Source of the DNA: a bacterium
Lineage (GTDB): Bacteria > Electryoneota > JAOADG01
Assembly: GCA_026417415.1 (NCBI GenBank)
Contig: JAOADG010000008.1
Span: 434,001 to 498,000, forward strand
Direction: 5' to 3'
DNA: 64,000 nt
The notes under the pieces were generated by a model, which did not search any database, was not told where the DNA came from, and saw only the letters and a program-made list of their open reading frames with translations. The position numbers and the translations under genes were made by a program. This document shows positions 25,945-36,006 of this stretch, in pieces (position 1 is the stretch's first letter; every line of letters starts with the position of its first letter).

Positions 25945-28257
25945 GTGGTAAAAAAATCGTTTTCTAACATCAGTACAATCACTTGTATTTCCTTGACCTT
26001 CCTTTCTATTTCATTTTCTGTAAAAGCAAGTGAGGTAGAAGCAAGAGAGGTTTATTCATTAATTCAAGTTCAAAATGATAGAAAGAATGTTTTACGAACC
26101 TTGCTGGTTGAGGGCTTTGACCTCGTACGTTCTGATCATCTACAGTATTACCAAGTGGTTGCAAATCAAAGTGATTTACAACGATTACAAGAGTTGGGTT
26201 TCAATTATATCGTTCAGATTCATGATATGTCAGCATTTTATGAACAACGATTGCAAAATGAAAGTTTGGATTTAGTGGGAGGTTATCCTACCTATGCAGA
26301 AACGAATGACTCTTTATGGCTTTATAGGTCACTTCGTCCAGACATCGTATCCATCCCAGATACTATCGGATTTTCTATTCAAAATAGACCTATTTTAATG
26401 ATTAAAATCAGTGACAATCCAAATGTAGATGAAAATGAACCGGAAGTATTCTACAATTCAATGATCCACTCAAGAGAAATGATTACCCATACCTTGTTGA
26501 TGTATTTTATCCGCTATTTAATTAACAATTACAATTCTGATGCACGAGTTCAAAACATTGTGAACAACCGTGAATTGTATTTTGTTCTTACGGTAAATCC
26601 AGACGGTATGGTTTACAATGAGACCTCGAATCCAAATGGTGGAGGAATGTGGAGAAAAAATAGGAGAGTGAATCCGAACAATTCTCGAGGTGTTGACTTA
26701 AACCGAAATTTCGGCTTTATGTGGGGTTATGATAACTTTGGATCCAGTCCAGTAGGAAACAGTGAAACCTATCGCGGTACTGGACCTTTTAGTGAACCTG
26801 AAACACAAGCGATTCGGGATTTTATGAATGGTAGACAATTTCGTATCACACTCAATTATCATAGTTATTCAAACTTCTATGTTTATCCAATTAGTTACCG
26901 GCGGATTTATGCACCAGATCATTTGCTATTGCACAATCTGGCTCTTAGAATGAATGTTGTGAATAATTATCAAGTGGGACAACCCTGGTGGCTGTTGTAT
27001 CCTGTGAATGGAGATGCACCAGATTGGCAGTACAATGTTTCTCCTGATTCATTAAAAAACTTTGCATATGTGGTTGAAGTGGGAACACAAGAAGATGGAT
27101 TTTGGCCGCCTTTATCACGAGTACCTATTTTATGTCAAGAAAATTTAGAAGCAAATTTAAGAGCAGCTGAATTAGCTGCTGAACCGAGAATTGTTTTACC
27201 TCCTTCAAAACCAATCTTACTTTCACCTGATACAATACAGATGGATTTACCAATCGAATGGATGGTCCCAAATTCCACAATCAATATCCCCGTTTCTTAT
27301 GATTTTAGAGCTACCGACTATTTCCCTATTGGAGTGGAAACTTTTGATAATAATTTAAACAATATCGGATGGTTACCAATGGATGTGACGATTACGACTA
27401 CTCAATTTCACTCAGGTTATCGCTCTTTTCAATTTTTAAACCAAAACAATGCACGTTCTATGTTAGTATCTGCTCATCCATATCAAGTCCAACATGGTGA
27501 TACATTAAAATATTGGCTAAAGTATGATATTGAATCAGATTACGATTACTTTTTTGCACAAATTTCAACAGATGGAGGTACTACTTGGATGTCTTTACGT
27601 GGTGATCGCACCGATACTACTAATCCTAATGGATTAAATTGGGATCATGGAATTACGGGAACTTCTAATAATGTGTGGGTCCGATGTAAACATCCTTTAC
27701 AAAATTTTGTTGGCAATGATGTGTACTTTCGTTTTGTTTATATCTTAGATGGTGGAACGGTGGAGGATGGAGTATGGATTGATGATATAGAGCCATCAAT
27801 TTTAACAAGTAATCCTTGGACATTGAATTTTACAAACATTACACAATCTTCTCTACAATTGAATCAGAGTGGTGAATGGTATGTACAAGTACGAGCGACT
27901 GATGCAGAAAATGACAAATCCTTATGGTCTAATTTGAGAAAATTTGTTCTTGTTGCAAATAATGCGAAAAATGAAACACAAAGAATACCCTTTCAATTTG
28001 CAATCACAAAAATTTATCCGAATCCTTTTAACCATTCAATATCTATTCACTACACAATTCCATTCAATACTAATGTGATCATTCAACTGTATGCTTTAGA
28101 TGGAAGACAAATTGCAACTCTTTCACAAAAGTTCCATCCTACAGGAACATACAATATCAATTGGAAAGCACCGAACGAACTCTCTTCCGGAATGTATTGG
28201 TTAGTTCTTTCCAATGAACAACATCGTATCATGAAAAAAGTTCTTTTCATCAAGTAA
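25945..28257 (+). CDS. Secreted M14 zinc carboxypeptidase with T9SS sorting domain
   Basis: 770 residues. A signal peptide is followed by an M14 catalytic domain (about 100-415): zinc ligands HSRE (His 175, Glu 178) and His in LNYHSYSN (about 306), with the catalytic Glu in VVEVGTQED (about 379). A beta-rich middle region follows, then a type-A sorting domain from about 690 (KIYPNPFNHS... MKKVLFIK). It would cleave C-terminal residues from peptides outside the cell. The start is GTG with GAGG upstream. Ten bases after its stop begins an ABC exporter gene. Confidence 0.93.
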   Translation: MVKKSFSNISTITCISLTFLSISFSVKASEVEAREVYSLIQVQNDRKNVLRTLLVEGFDLVRSDHLQYYQVVANQSDLQRLQELGFNYIVQIHDMSAFYEQRLQNESLDLVGGYPTYAETNDSLWLYRSLRPDIVSIPDTIGFSIQNRPILMIKISDNPNVDENEPEVFYNSMIHSREMITHTLLMYFIRYLINNYNSDARVQNIVNNRELYFVLTVNPDGMVYNETSNPNGGGMWRKNRRVNPNNSRGVDLNRNFGFMWGYDNFGSSPVGNSETYRGTGPFSEPETQAIRDFMNGRQFRITLNYHSYSNFYVYPISYRRIYAPDHLLLHNLALRMNVVNNYQVGQPWWLLYPVNGDAPDWQYNVSPDSLKNFAYVVEVGTQEDGFWPPLSRVPILCQENLEANLRAAELAAEPRIVLPPSKPILLSPDTIQMDLPIEWMVPNSTINIPVSYDFRATDYFPIGVETFDNNLNNIGWLPMDVTITTTQFHSGYRSFQFLNQNNARSMLVSAHPYQVQHGDTLKYWLKYDIESDYDYFFAQISTDGGTTWMSLRGDRTDTTNPNGLNWDHGITGTSNNVWVRCKHPLQNFVGNDVYFRFVYILDGGTVEDGVWIDDIEPSILTSNPWTLNFTNITQSSLQLNQSGEWYVQVRATDAENDKSLWSNLRKFVLVANNAKNETQRIPFQFAITKIYPNPFNHSISIHYTIPFNTNVIIQLYALDGRQIATLSQKFHPTGTYNINWKAPNELSSGMYWLVLSNEQHRIMKKVLFIK

Positions 28258-28267
28258 AGGTGGAATT

Positions 28268-30085
28268 TTGAGTAAATCGCAAAACCCTTTTATCCGATTG
28301 CTGTTTGTAGGAAAAGAGTACTGGAAATTGTTTCCAGTTGCAGCGATTTGTGCTTTCATCTATGTAGCGTGTTATAGTGCTGTAATGTGGTTAGGTGCAG
28401 GTTTTTTGAAATTGATTTTCACTCCTAATTCAGAAACATTACCAGTTCCCAATGGAATCAATGAAACACTTAAATACTATACTTGGAAGATCATCGGTGA
28501 AGGTACACCCTTTGACAAATTGCTTAAAATTAGCATCATTCTGTTAATTCTTTACTTTTTTGCTGCATTTTTCAAATTTCTCCAAAATCGTACTCTGTTG
28601 TTGGTTGAACAAAAGTTAGCATTCAAAGTCCGTTCCTTGTTGTTTGAAAAATACTTATCACAATCTATCGGTTTTTTTCATAAAAGAAAAGCTGGTGAGT
28701 TAATGACTACCTTGTTAAATGATGCACAATCCTTAAATCACCACTTGACAAAAGTATTTGCTATTTTTCTCCGTGAACCTGCAAGCATACTCGTTTCCAT
28801 CGTGCTTCTTGCTTCAATTTCGCTCCAAATGTTGATCATTACACTGCTAATTATACCTTTAGCAGGTATTTTAATTAATGCCATAGGAAAGAGTTTGAAG
28901 AGAAAATCTACAAGAGTTCTACAAGCATTAGATCAATTTACAGTTTTTTTAAACGAGAGATTTTCAGGAATTCATTTAATCAAAACCAGTGGTACAGAAC
29001 AAAGAGAAATACAATTATTTCATCAAGAAAATCAACATCTATTTACTCAAACGTTTCGGCAAAGACAACTTGACTTAATGGTAGTACCATCTACTGAAGT
29101 ATTAGGGATGGTCATTATCGTGACCATTTTATTAGTTGGTGGTTACAAAGTATTGTTCACTGGTATCATCACGGCTGAAGATTTTTTAAGATTTATTTTA
29201 TTGTTATTTGCCATGTTGGCTCCTGCTCGTGCTTTAGCGGATGGGTGGTCCTCATTGAACATTACGTCAGCAGCTGGAAAACGTATTTTTGATATGTTAG
29301 ATACTGATGAATCACTATGGATTAGTCCTAATCCAAAACCATTACCACCGCAAATAGCAGAAATTGAATTCCACAATGTTAGTTTTAGATACCAAGATAA
29401 CTTACCTTTTACATTAAAAAATATCAATTTAAGAATTCTACCCCAAGAAATGATTGCATTAGTTGGTCTTTCAGGCGCGGGGAAATCTACGCTGTTTCAT
29501 CTGTTATTGAGATTGTACGATCCAACTGAAGGAAAAATCACATACAATACAATTGATATTAGAGAATATGATCCGATAAACTATCGGAAAATATTTGGTA
29601 TTGTATCACAAGATACAATTTTGTTTCACGATACTGTTGCAAATAATATCGCTTATGGTTTAGATGAACAATCTTCAGAAAAAATTGTTTATGCAGCAAA
29701 ACTTGCTTATGCCGATCCTTTTATACAAGAATTAGATAATGGGTATCATACAATAGTAGGAGATAGAGGGGTACGATTATCTGGTGGTCAAAAACAGAGA
29801 ATAAGTTTAGCACGTGCATTCATTCGTGAGCCAAAGATATTGTTGTTAGATGAAGCAACTTCTAACTTAGATAGTGATAGCGAAAAATTAATACAAACTG
29901 CATTAGAAAAAATGAAAAATCAAATTACTATTTTAATCATTGCTCACCGTTTAGCAACCATTAGAAACGCCGATCGTATTATTCTTCTTGATGCGGGCGA
30001 GATTTTAGATATTGGTACTTATCAAGAACTAATGCATCGCAGTGAATTGTTTCAACGTTTAAGTAGACAACAATTTTTAGTTTAA
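28268..30085 (+). CDS. ABC exporter, MsbA/multidrug type (fused TMD-NBD)
   Basis: 605 residues. Six membrane segments lie within the first 330, followed by an ATPase domain with Walker A GLSGAGKST, signature LSGGQKQRIS, Walker B ILLLDEATS and the H-loop IIAHRLATI. This half-transporter works as a homodimer. MsbA-type lipid A flipping is plausible for a Gram-negative cell, but the substrate cannot be read. The start is TTG with AAAGGTGGA upstream, ten bases after the carboxypeptidase gene. Confidence 0.92.
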   Translation: MSKSQNPFIRLLFVGKEYWKLFPVAAICAFIYVACYSAVMWLGAGFLKLIFTPNSETLPVPNGINETLKYYTWKIIGEGTPFDKLLKISIILLILYFFAAFFKFLQNRTLLLVEQKLAFKVRSLLFEKYLSQSIGFFHKRKAGELMTTLLNDAQSLNHHLTKVFAIFLREPASILVSIVLLASISLQMLIITLLIIPLAGILINAIGKSLKRKSTRVLQALDQFTVFLNERFSGIHLIKTSGTEQREIQLFHQENQHLFTQTFRQRQLDLMVVPSTEVLGMVIIVTILLVGGYKVLFTGIITAEDFLRFILLLFAMLAPARALADGWSSLNITSAAGKRIFDMLDTDESLWISPNPKPLPPQIAEIEFHNVSFRYQDNLPFTLKNINLRILPQEMIALVGLSGAGKSTLFHLLLRLYDPTEGKITYNTIDIREYDPINYRKIFGIVSQDTILFHDTVANNIAYGLDEQSSEKIVYAAKLAYADPFIQELDNGYHTIVGDRGVRLSGGQKQRISLARAFIREPKILLLDEATSNLDSDSEKLIQTALEKMKNQITILIIAHRLATIRNADRIILLDAGEILDIGTYQELMHRSELFQRLSRQQFLV

Positions 30086-30112
30086 CTTCATTCGGTACAT
30101 TTATTTTCATTT

Positions 30113-32002
30113 ATGATAACATTTGATCAATTAGAATATGCAAAAAATGTTGCAATTTCTGCTGCTCTTGAAGCAGGGAATCTTCTAAGAAGTGAGTTTC
30201 ATCGAATAGATGGCCCTAGAAGCGAAAATTCACGATCAGCTATTATTGATAGAATAGCTGAAAGTATTATTCAAGAAAAATTAAGTTTTCATTTTCCTCA
30301 ATGGGAATATCAAGGTGAAGAATTAAAACAAGAAGTCCATGCAATTGGAATTCCTTACTGGACGGTAGATCCAAACGATGGAACAGCAGAATTTTTAAAA
30401 GGTCAAAGAGGTTTTTCAGTTTCTATCGCATTGATAGACGAATATGGTGAACCTGTACTTGGAGTTGTTTATTCTCCTTGTGCACCTGATGATGATGGCG
30501 ATTTAATTGTTTATTATCGGGGTGGAAAAGTAACGAGGAATCATCAAACAATACGCAGAGTACCAATTTCAACAAATAGAGAAAATCATATTCTAATTGC
30601 ATCATTAGGTGCTGACAAAAAACCGTCTTGCAATTTAGAATTAATTCAACCGTCGCGTTTTCGATGTTTACCGAGTATTGCTTATCGGCTTGCACTGGTA
30701 GCGGTCAATGAAGCGGATATTGCTATTTCTATCAATAGTCCAAATACATGGGATATTGCAGCAGGACATGCGATACTACTCGGTGTGGGCTACGAGATTA
30801 CCAATGAATATTGTCAGAAAATTCGTTATACTCCACAAGGGACATTATCCAGTCGTGGAAAATTTCTATTAGGTGGCAATCCTTCCTTGATTTTTAATTA
30901 TGCAAAAAAAGAGTGGCAAAAAATTCCTTTAGCAAAATCAGAAGCATCTAACGATCCCATTTATCCAGTTCGTACACTTGTAGGAAGTTCCTGTTCGAAT
31001 TCAAAAGTGTTGACCCGTGCACAAGGGTGTTTTTTAGGAGCAATCATTGCTGATTCGATTGAGTTAGAAAATCATTTGCGAGCGCTTGGTTCAATCATTA
31101 ATGAAAAATTCAGTACTAATTTTCAAGAGCAAATTCCGCTTGCCGGACAAGGTTCAACTGCAACAGAATTAGCAATTTTACTATCACGTGCATTGATTAA
31201 AGAAAACTCAATCAATCTAAAAATCATTGCCCAATATATCCAATGGTGGCTTACTACCTATACGAATACTTTATTTCAAGCATTACAATCTGCAAATCTG
31301 AAAACAAATATTTCCCCTCAATTCAATACATTCAATTTACAAGATAGTACAAGTTTATTTTCAGTTTTGCATAATATCGCTCAAATTAAATGGATATACC
31401 CAATGGCAATGTTTGGTCTCTTGAATCAACATCAGACAAACGATTTCAATATTCCAATAGAGAAAATAATCGCTTCTTATCCTATCAATGCATGTTTACT
31501 TAGTCTTTACAAAGCGATACTCCATACCTTACGAACTGTAATTTTGACAGGAGATAGAGAACGTGCATTTTCAGTAGCGTTACAGCATATCCTTTTGACA
31601 AAGGATGAACCATTGATTCAGCTGGTGAGAAACGCACAAAAAAGAATCTTTTTGCAATCTGCTGATATGGATGAAACTCTAGTATCTTTTCAAAATGCAC
31701 TGTACCATTTACTTCACACTACTTCGTTTGAAGATTTTCTTAATCATCGTAGTGATATGTTACAAAAGAGCTCGAGTTCAGCGATATTAAGTGGGGCTAT
31801 AGTTGGTGCTATTGTCGGCTATAGAAATATTCCAAAATTTTGGAGTAAAATGATTTTAAGTGCTCATCCTACTAAGAACTTTTCGCATATTCAAATTCCG
31901 AGACCATCAGTATTATGGAGTGTAGATGCACTACAAATCGCTGAAAGATTATTGACCATTAAACAAAATAATTTAACGAAGGGCAAGCACTTTACGTACT
32001 GA
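30113..32002 (+). CDS. Fusion of inositol monophosphatase-family domain and ADP-ribosylglycohydrolase-like domain
   Basis: 629 residues. Residues 1-270 form an IMPase/bisphosphate-nucleotidase domain with intact metal sites: YQGEE, then DPNDGT at 86-91, and WDIAAG at 213. Residues about 302-629 resemble an ADP-ribosylglycohydrolase fold: RAQGCFLGAIIADSI at the start, and FQNALYHLLHTTSFEDFL with a SGAIVGAIVGYRNIPKFW ending. The ARH metal motifs are eroded: the TDDT-type acidic cluster appears as GSTAT, and the GGDSDTT motif as QKSSSSA. So the first domain looks active and the second looks like a pseudoenzyme or binding domain. It follows the ABC exporter by 27 bp. Its last 30 bp overlap a convergent decayed gene. 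Confidence 0.8.
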   Translation: MITFDQLEYAKNVAISAALEAGNLLRSEFHRIDGPRSENSRSAIIDRIAESIIQEKLSFHFPQWEYQGEELKQEVHAIGIPYWTVDPNDGTAEFLKGQRGFSVSIALIDEYGEPVLGVVYSPCAPDDDGDLIVYYRGGKVTRNHQTIRRVPISTNRENHILIASLGADKKPSCNLELIQPSRFRCLPSIAYRLALVAVNEADIAISINSPNTWDIAAGHAILLGVGYEITNEYCQKIRYTPQGTLSSRGKFLLGGNPSLIFNYAKKEWQKIPLAKSEASNDPIYPVRTLVGSSCSNSKVLTRAQGCFLGAIIADSIELENHLRALGSIINEKFSTNFQEQIPLAGQGSTATELAILLSRALIKENSINLKIIAQYIQWWLTTYTNTLFQALQSANLKTNISPQFNTFNLQDSTSLFSVLHNIAQIKWIYPMAMFGLLNQHQTNDFNIPIEKIIASYPINACLLSLYKAILHTLRTVILTGDRERAFSVALQHILLTKDEPLIQLVRNAQKRIFLQSADMDETLVSFQNALYHLLHTTSFEDFLNHRSDMLQKSSSSAILSGAIVGAIVGYRNIPKFWSKMILSAHPTKNFSHIQIPRPSVLWSVDALQIAERLLTIKQNNLTKGKHFTY

Positions 32003-32750
32003 ATGGATCTTATCCATCTTTAATAGAATGAAATAAACTCCACTGCTTAGTAGTTCTTCCTGGTATTGTAAAATGTGTTTCGTATTAATCCAACCACGAT
32101 AAATCATTTCTATTTCATTCCCTTCTACATCGTACAAAGAAAGTTCAACTTTCATTGGTTTTGGAGTTTGAATTGGAATTGTCATTGTATGATTAAATGG
32201 ATTTGGATATGTTAGAATGGAAATGTTCGGAAGTGTATTTTCTGAAAAATGTATTTCATTTGAATTGGACACTTCAAAGATAAATATACGGACCGTATTT
32301 GGTTGTGAATGGTATTGATAATAGGGTTGTCCAATAACAAGATCCTTTCTATTTTGTCCTGTTATGTTTCCACCACCAGAAATTGAGAAACCGAATCGAG
32401 TATTATGTATTAATTCAGGTGGCGAAATCGTATAAAGTAAATTTCTATAAATGGAAAACAAATTAACTTTTCCAACAAACAATGTATCGCGAATTGTTTC
32501 TTAATAACACTTATTCCAACTTCTACTATACCATCTAAATTGAAAACAGATACATTTGAAAAGAAAATTCAAACTAACCATCTATCGTAGGGTTTGGTTG
32601 TTGGAAAGAGCGAACTGTACTACCATTAGATACCTTTTTAACTAGAATGAGGATTTCATACCTTTTATCATTGGGCAATTTCTTAGTAACTTAAATTGAA
32701 AGTTATCATTCAGTTTGAAGAGATTGAATCAACTATAAGATATCAACCAA
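31973..32750 (-). pseudogene. Decayed secreted FG-GAP-type T9SS cargo gene
   Basis: The best-preserved part (31973-32500) encodes an FG-GAP-like repeat (RFGFSISGGGNITG, RKDLVIGQPYY) and a T9SS sorting domain (TYPNPFNHT ... RKVLALR). Upstream, recognisable pieces lie in shifting frames. ETIRDTLFVGK is preceded by a TAA; SNVSVFNLDGIVEVGISVIK lies in another frame behind a TGA; RYEILILVKKVSNGSTVRSF and a PNPTIDG piece end at a TAG; NDNFQFKLL is in a further frame. At least three stops and several frameshifts are needed to join them. The 5' end, including any signal peptide, is missing where murG begins. This accounts for the stretch otherwise empty of genes at 32483-32803. Confidence 0.82.
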
Positions 32751-32803
32751 TCATTGATCTACACTGTTGTACGTTGTAATATTTTTAGAAATTAAGAAAC
32801 GAA

Positions 32804-34897
32804 ATGAAATCTTATCATCGTATATTACTGACTGGTGGTGGCACAGGGGGACATGTACATCCAGCAATAGCAGTTGGTGAAGCGCTTTTACAAATTGATC
32901 CCAATACATCCATTTTATATGCAGGTTCTGGTTTACCAGAAAGAGACCTAATTCCACCAAGTATGAAATATGTAGAATTTAAATCAATAGGTCTTCCGAA
33001 AATTTATAGTTTACGTTTTGTAAGGTTTCTTTTGACTTTAGGGGTTGGTACTTTACATGCAATTATACATCTCTTGAAATTTAAACCTACTGCAGTATTC
33101 TCTACAGGTGGCTATGTAAGTGCACCCTCTATATTTGCTACTACGATTATCTCTAAATTGAAACTCTTGGGTAGATCTATTCCAATAATCGTTTTTGAAC
33201 CCAATGCAGAGCCCGGTCGTATGAATCAATTGATTCAAAGATTCGCAACCAGAATAAGTGTAACATCTGAAATAGCAAAAAATGTATTTCATTCTGAAAA
33301 TGTATTTGTAGATGGCTATCCAATACGATGGAACATAGAACACATCTCAAAAACAGAAGCTCGGAATAAATTGTCTATACCTGAAAATGCTATTGTTATT
33401 CTTGCATTTGGTGGCAGTATGGGAGCTCGTACTCTCAATCATGCACTATTAAAGGTTTGGAATGAACTCAGAAAAAATGAGAATGTTTATTTAATGCTGG
33501 CTGCTGGAAGAAAAAAATCAGACGACTTTGATCCAATACGAGAAGTGAATATTCAACGTCGAAAATTGGGTTTGGAAAATGACCATCGTCTGATTGTAGT
33601 CGAGAGTTTTGATGATATGTCTATCCCTTATTCTGCTGCAGATATTGTTGTTTCAAGGGCTGGCGCTGGAACGATTGCAGAAATCTGTCATTTTGGAAAA
33701 GCTGCAATACTCATCCCAAAATCTAATCTACCACTAGATCATCAAGCAGTCAATGCTTTTTCAATGCAATCCCAACAAAAAGCATTAGTTGTCTATGAAA
33801 AAATTGTTCTATGCAATAACAAAATAGAAACAATTGTACCTTGGCAAACGTTGTATCGTGAGTTGAACAAACTGATTGAACAACCATATCTTCGACATCG
33901 TTTGGGACAACAAGCAAAATCCAACGTATCTACCAATGCAAAAATTGAAATAGCTGAAAAATTACTTTTTTACAGTGCTGGTACTAAAGATCTTCATCAT
34001 AAAGATAGCACAAAACATACAATAGAAAAAAATCAACTTCCAATAGGATTAAACGCAATTGCATTGAGAAACCATTTTGAAAAAGAATTACTCAATCATT
34101 CTATTTCTTGGAAATGGACGTATTTGTATTCTGACCAAATATTACAAAAGGAATTTCCTAAAATTCCATCCATTGAAGTCATTCAATCAGTTCCTTTTTA
34201 TGATTATTATTGCTATCGTGGGAATGCAATGTTAGGTAATGAAAGTTGGGAAGTTCAAAATGAAGGAATTAAATTATCTGCACTTTGTTTAAATCATGAA
34301 GTATTACCAATTTTATTGAATTGGATTCGAGATCGCAGGCCGACCACTTGGTTAAAAAGAAAAATGGGAGGTGATTTTCAAACAGTTGGATTTCTTCGTC
34401 GGAATGCAACGGCAGCGATTCCAGCATTTCATGATTGGTCTGAAGAAGTTTTACTTACTTTAGTTTTCGCACTATCGGACCCCTATTGGGAGGTAAGAAC
34501 TGCTGCTGCAAGAACGTTAGCACGTTTACCCAAAGGAATCAATACAATGGATTACGACCGAATGGTAGATGCTATAGAGAAAACCCTTACTTATGAAAGA
34601 CATTATGAAGTGCTTGCTGCTACTTGGATTGCCTATGGGTATATTCTACAAAGAAAACCACTAAAAGAATTCTTAGATAGATACCTTGTTCATCCTAATG
34701 ATTTAGTTCGCACTTCACTAATGTTCGCAATTGAACTGCTCATTCAAAAAGGAGTACAATTTGAAGAAGAGGAATTGAATTTCATTTTGAATAAAATTCT
34801 TATGACTACATCTCAATTTACTCCAAGTTTTGGATTAAGAAGTGCGATTGCTAATTTTCAAAAAACAATTGCGGAGTCAAAGTGCTCTATTGGTTAA
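32804..34897 (+). CDS. murG: UDP-GlcNAc:lipid I N-acetylglucosaminyltransferase MurG with C-terminal helical (HEAT-like) extension
   Basis: 697 residues, about twice normal MurG length. Residues 1-390 are MurG: TGGGTGGHVHPA at the start, STGGYVSAP, FGGSMGA and SRAGAGTIAEI. It makes lipid II on the inner membrane. Residues about 400-697 are extra and mostly helical, with HEAT-repeat character (LLTLVFALSDPYWEVRTAAARTLARL; VLAATWIAYGYIL). The extension is in the same uninterrupted frame, and its end overlaps mraY by 16 bp with that gene's SD inside it, so it is not an assembly artefact of two adjacent genes. The extension may dock MurG to other envelope proteins; this is inference. Confidence 0.9.
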   Translation: MKSYHRILLTGGGTGGHVHPAIAVGEALLQIDPNTSILYAGSGLPERDLIPPSMKYVEFKSIGLPKIYSLRFVRFLLTLGVGTLHAIIHLLKFKPTAVFSTGGYVSAPSIFATTIISKLKLLGRSIPIIVFEPNAEPGRMNQLIQRFATRISVTSEIAKNVFHSENVFVDGYPIRWNIEHISKTEARNKLSIPENAIVILAFGGSMGARTLNHALLKVWNELRKNENVYLMLAAGRKKSDDFDPIREVNIQRRKLGLENDHRLIVVESFDDMSIPYSAADIVVSRAGAGTIAEICHFGKAAILIPKSNLPLDHQAVNAFSMQSQQKALVVYEKIVLCNNKIETIVPWQTLYRELNKLIEQPYLRHRLGQQAKSNVSTNAKIEIAEKLLFYSAGTKDLHHKDSTKHTIEKNQLPIGLNAIALRNHFEKELLNHSISWKWTYLYSDQILQKEFPKIPSIEVIQSVPFYDYYCYRGNAMLGNESWEVQNEGIKLSALCLNHEVLPILLNWIRDRRPTTWLKRKMGGDFQTVGFLRRNATAAIPAFHDWSEEVLLTLVFALSDPYWEVRTAAARTLARLPKGINTMDYDRMVDAIEKTLTYERHYEVLAATWIAYGYILQRKPLKEFLDRYLVHPNDLVRTSLMFAIELLIQKGVQFEEEELNFILNKILMTTSQFTPSFGLRSAIANFQKTIAESKCSIG

Positions 34898-36006
34898 GTA
34901 AGTATATATCTAATGCTTTTCCTACCTTTGATTTTTTCAGATTAGTCCAATATGTATCCTTTAGAACGATTGCAGCTTCATTAACTGCTTTATTCTTAGC
35001 ATTACATTTAGGCCCGAAAGTGATTCTGTTTTTACATAATAGAGGATGGCGAGATGTTCCTAAAGGTTTTGTAATTGGCGACAGTGAATCGAAAAAAGGA
35101 ACACCAACCATGGGTGGGTTGTTGTTTCTATTGGGAACGTTGGTTTCAGCCATCCTCTGGTGTGATTTATCAAATCGTTTCGTCCAAATTCTACTAATTG
35201 CTACTCTGTATTTTGCATGTTTAGGGTTTTGGGATGACTATGGTAAAGTTAAAATAGGAAAAGGTGAAGGGGGGCTTTCTGAAGTAAAGAAATTATTTTT
35301 ACAATTCGTCTTTGGAATAGGATTAGCACTCTTTATCGGTTATACAGATTATTCTCCTTATCCTGATGTTTTTCGTACAGAAATTTTTCTACCATTTGTA
35401 AAACCATCTATTTACAAAGGAATTGATATCAACATAGGCATTTTTTATATCGCTTATGTTACCATTTTTACGATTTTCATTTCTAATTCTGTGAATATCA
35501 GTGATGGTTTTGATGGTCTGGCAATTGTACCTGCAGTAATTACTACTGCTGTATTTGCAATTTTTGCCTATATCTACGGTACCATAAATTTAGCAACTGG
35601 ATTATTGTTTCGATACTTCCCGGGAACAACTGAAATCACTATTTTCTTAGCTGGTTTTATTGGCGCAGGAATAGGATTTTTATGGTTTAATTGTTATCCT
35701 GCGCAAATGTTTATGGGAGATACCGGTTCGTTAACCATAGGTGGAATGTTAGCAACTACGGCAGTATTATTAAAACAGGAAATGTTGTTTTTGTTCGCTG
35801 GTGCGTTTTTTGTAGCAGAAGGGTTGTCTTCACAAATCAGCGATAAGATTGGACAAAAATTTTTAGGGAAAAGGTTGTTTACCAGAGCACCTTTGCACTA
35901 CGCACTACAACATTCAGGACTATCTGAACCAAAAGTAGTTGTTCGTGCATGGATTCTGTCTTTCATAATAGGTCTTTTTGCACTTGCTACTGTGAAACTT
36001 CGTTGA
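34882..36006 (+). CDS. mraY: Phospho-N-acetylmuramoyl-pentapeptide transferase
   Basis: 374 residues with about ten membrane segments. MraY signatures are KKGTPTMGGLL, GFWDDYGK, NSVNISDGFDGLA and FMGDTGSLTIGG, with the catalytic aspartates present. It makes lipid I from UDP-MurNAc-pentapeptide and undecaprenyl phosphate. GTG start with GGAG five bases upstream, inside the end of murG. murG before mraY, without the rest of the dcw cluster, is not the usual order. Confidence 0.96.
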   Translation: MLYWLSKYISNAFPTFDFFRLVQYVSFRTIAASLTALFLALHLGPKVILFLHNRGWRDVPKGFVIGDSESKKGTPTMGGLLFLLGTLVSAILWCDLSNRFVQILLIATLYFACLGFWDDYGKVKIGKGEGGLSEVKKLFLQFVFGIGLALFIGYTDYSPYPDVFRTEIFLPFVKPSIYKGIDINIGIFYIAYVTIFTIFISNSVNISDGFDGLAIVPAVITTAVFAIFAYIYGTINLATGLLFRYFPGTTEITIFLAGFIGAGIGFLWFNCYPAQMFMGDTGSLTIGGMLATTAVLLKQEMLFLFAGAFFVAEGLSSQISDKIGQKFLGKRLFTRAPLHYALQHSGLSEPKVVVRAWILSFIIGLFALATVKLR

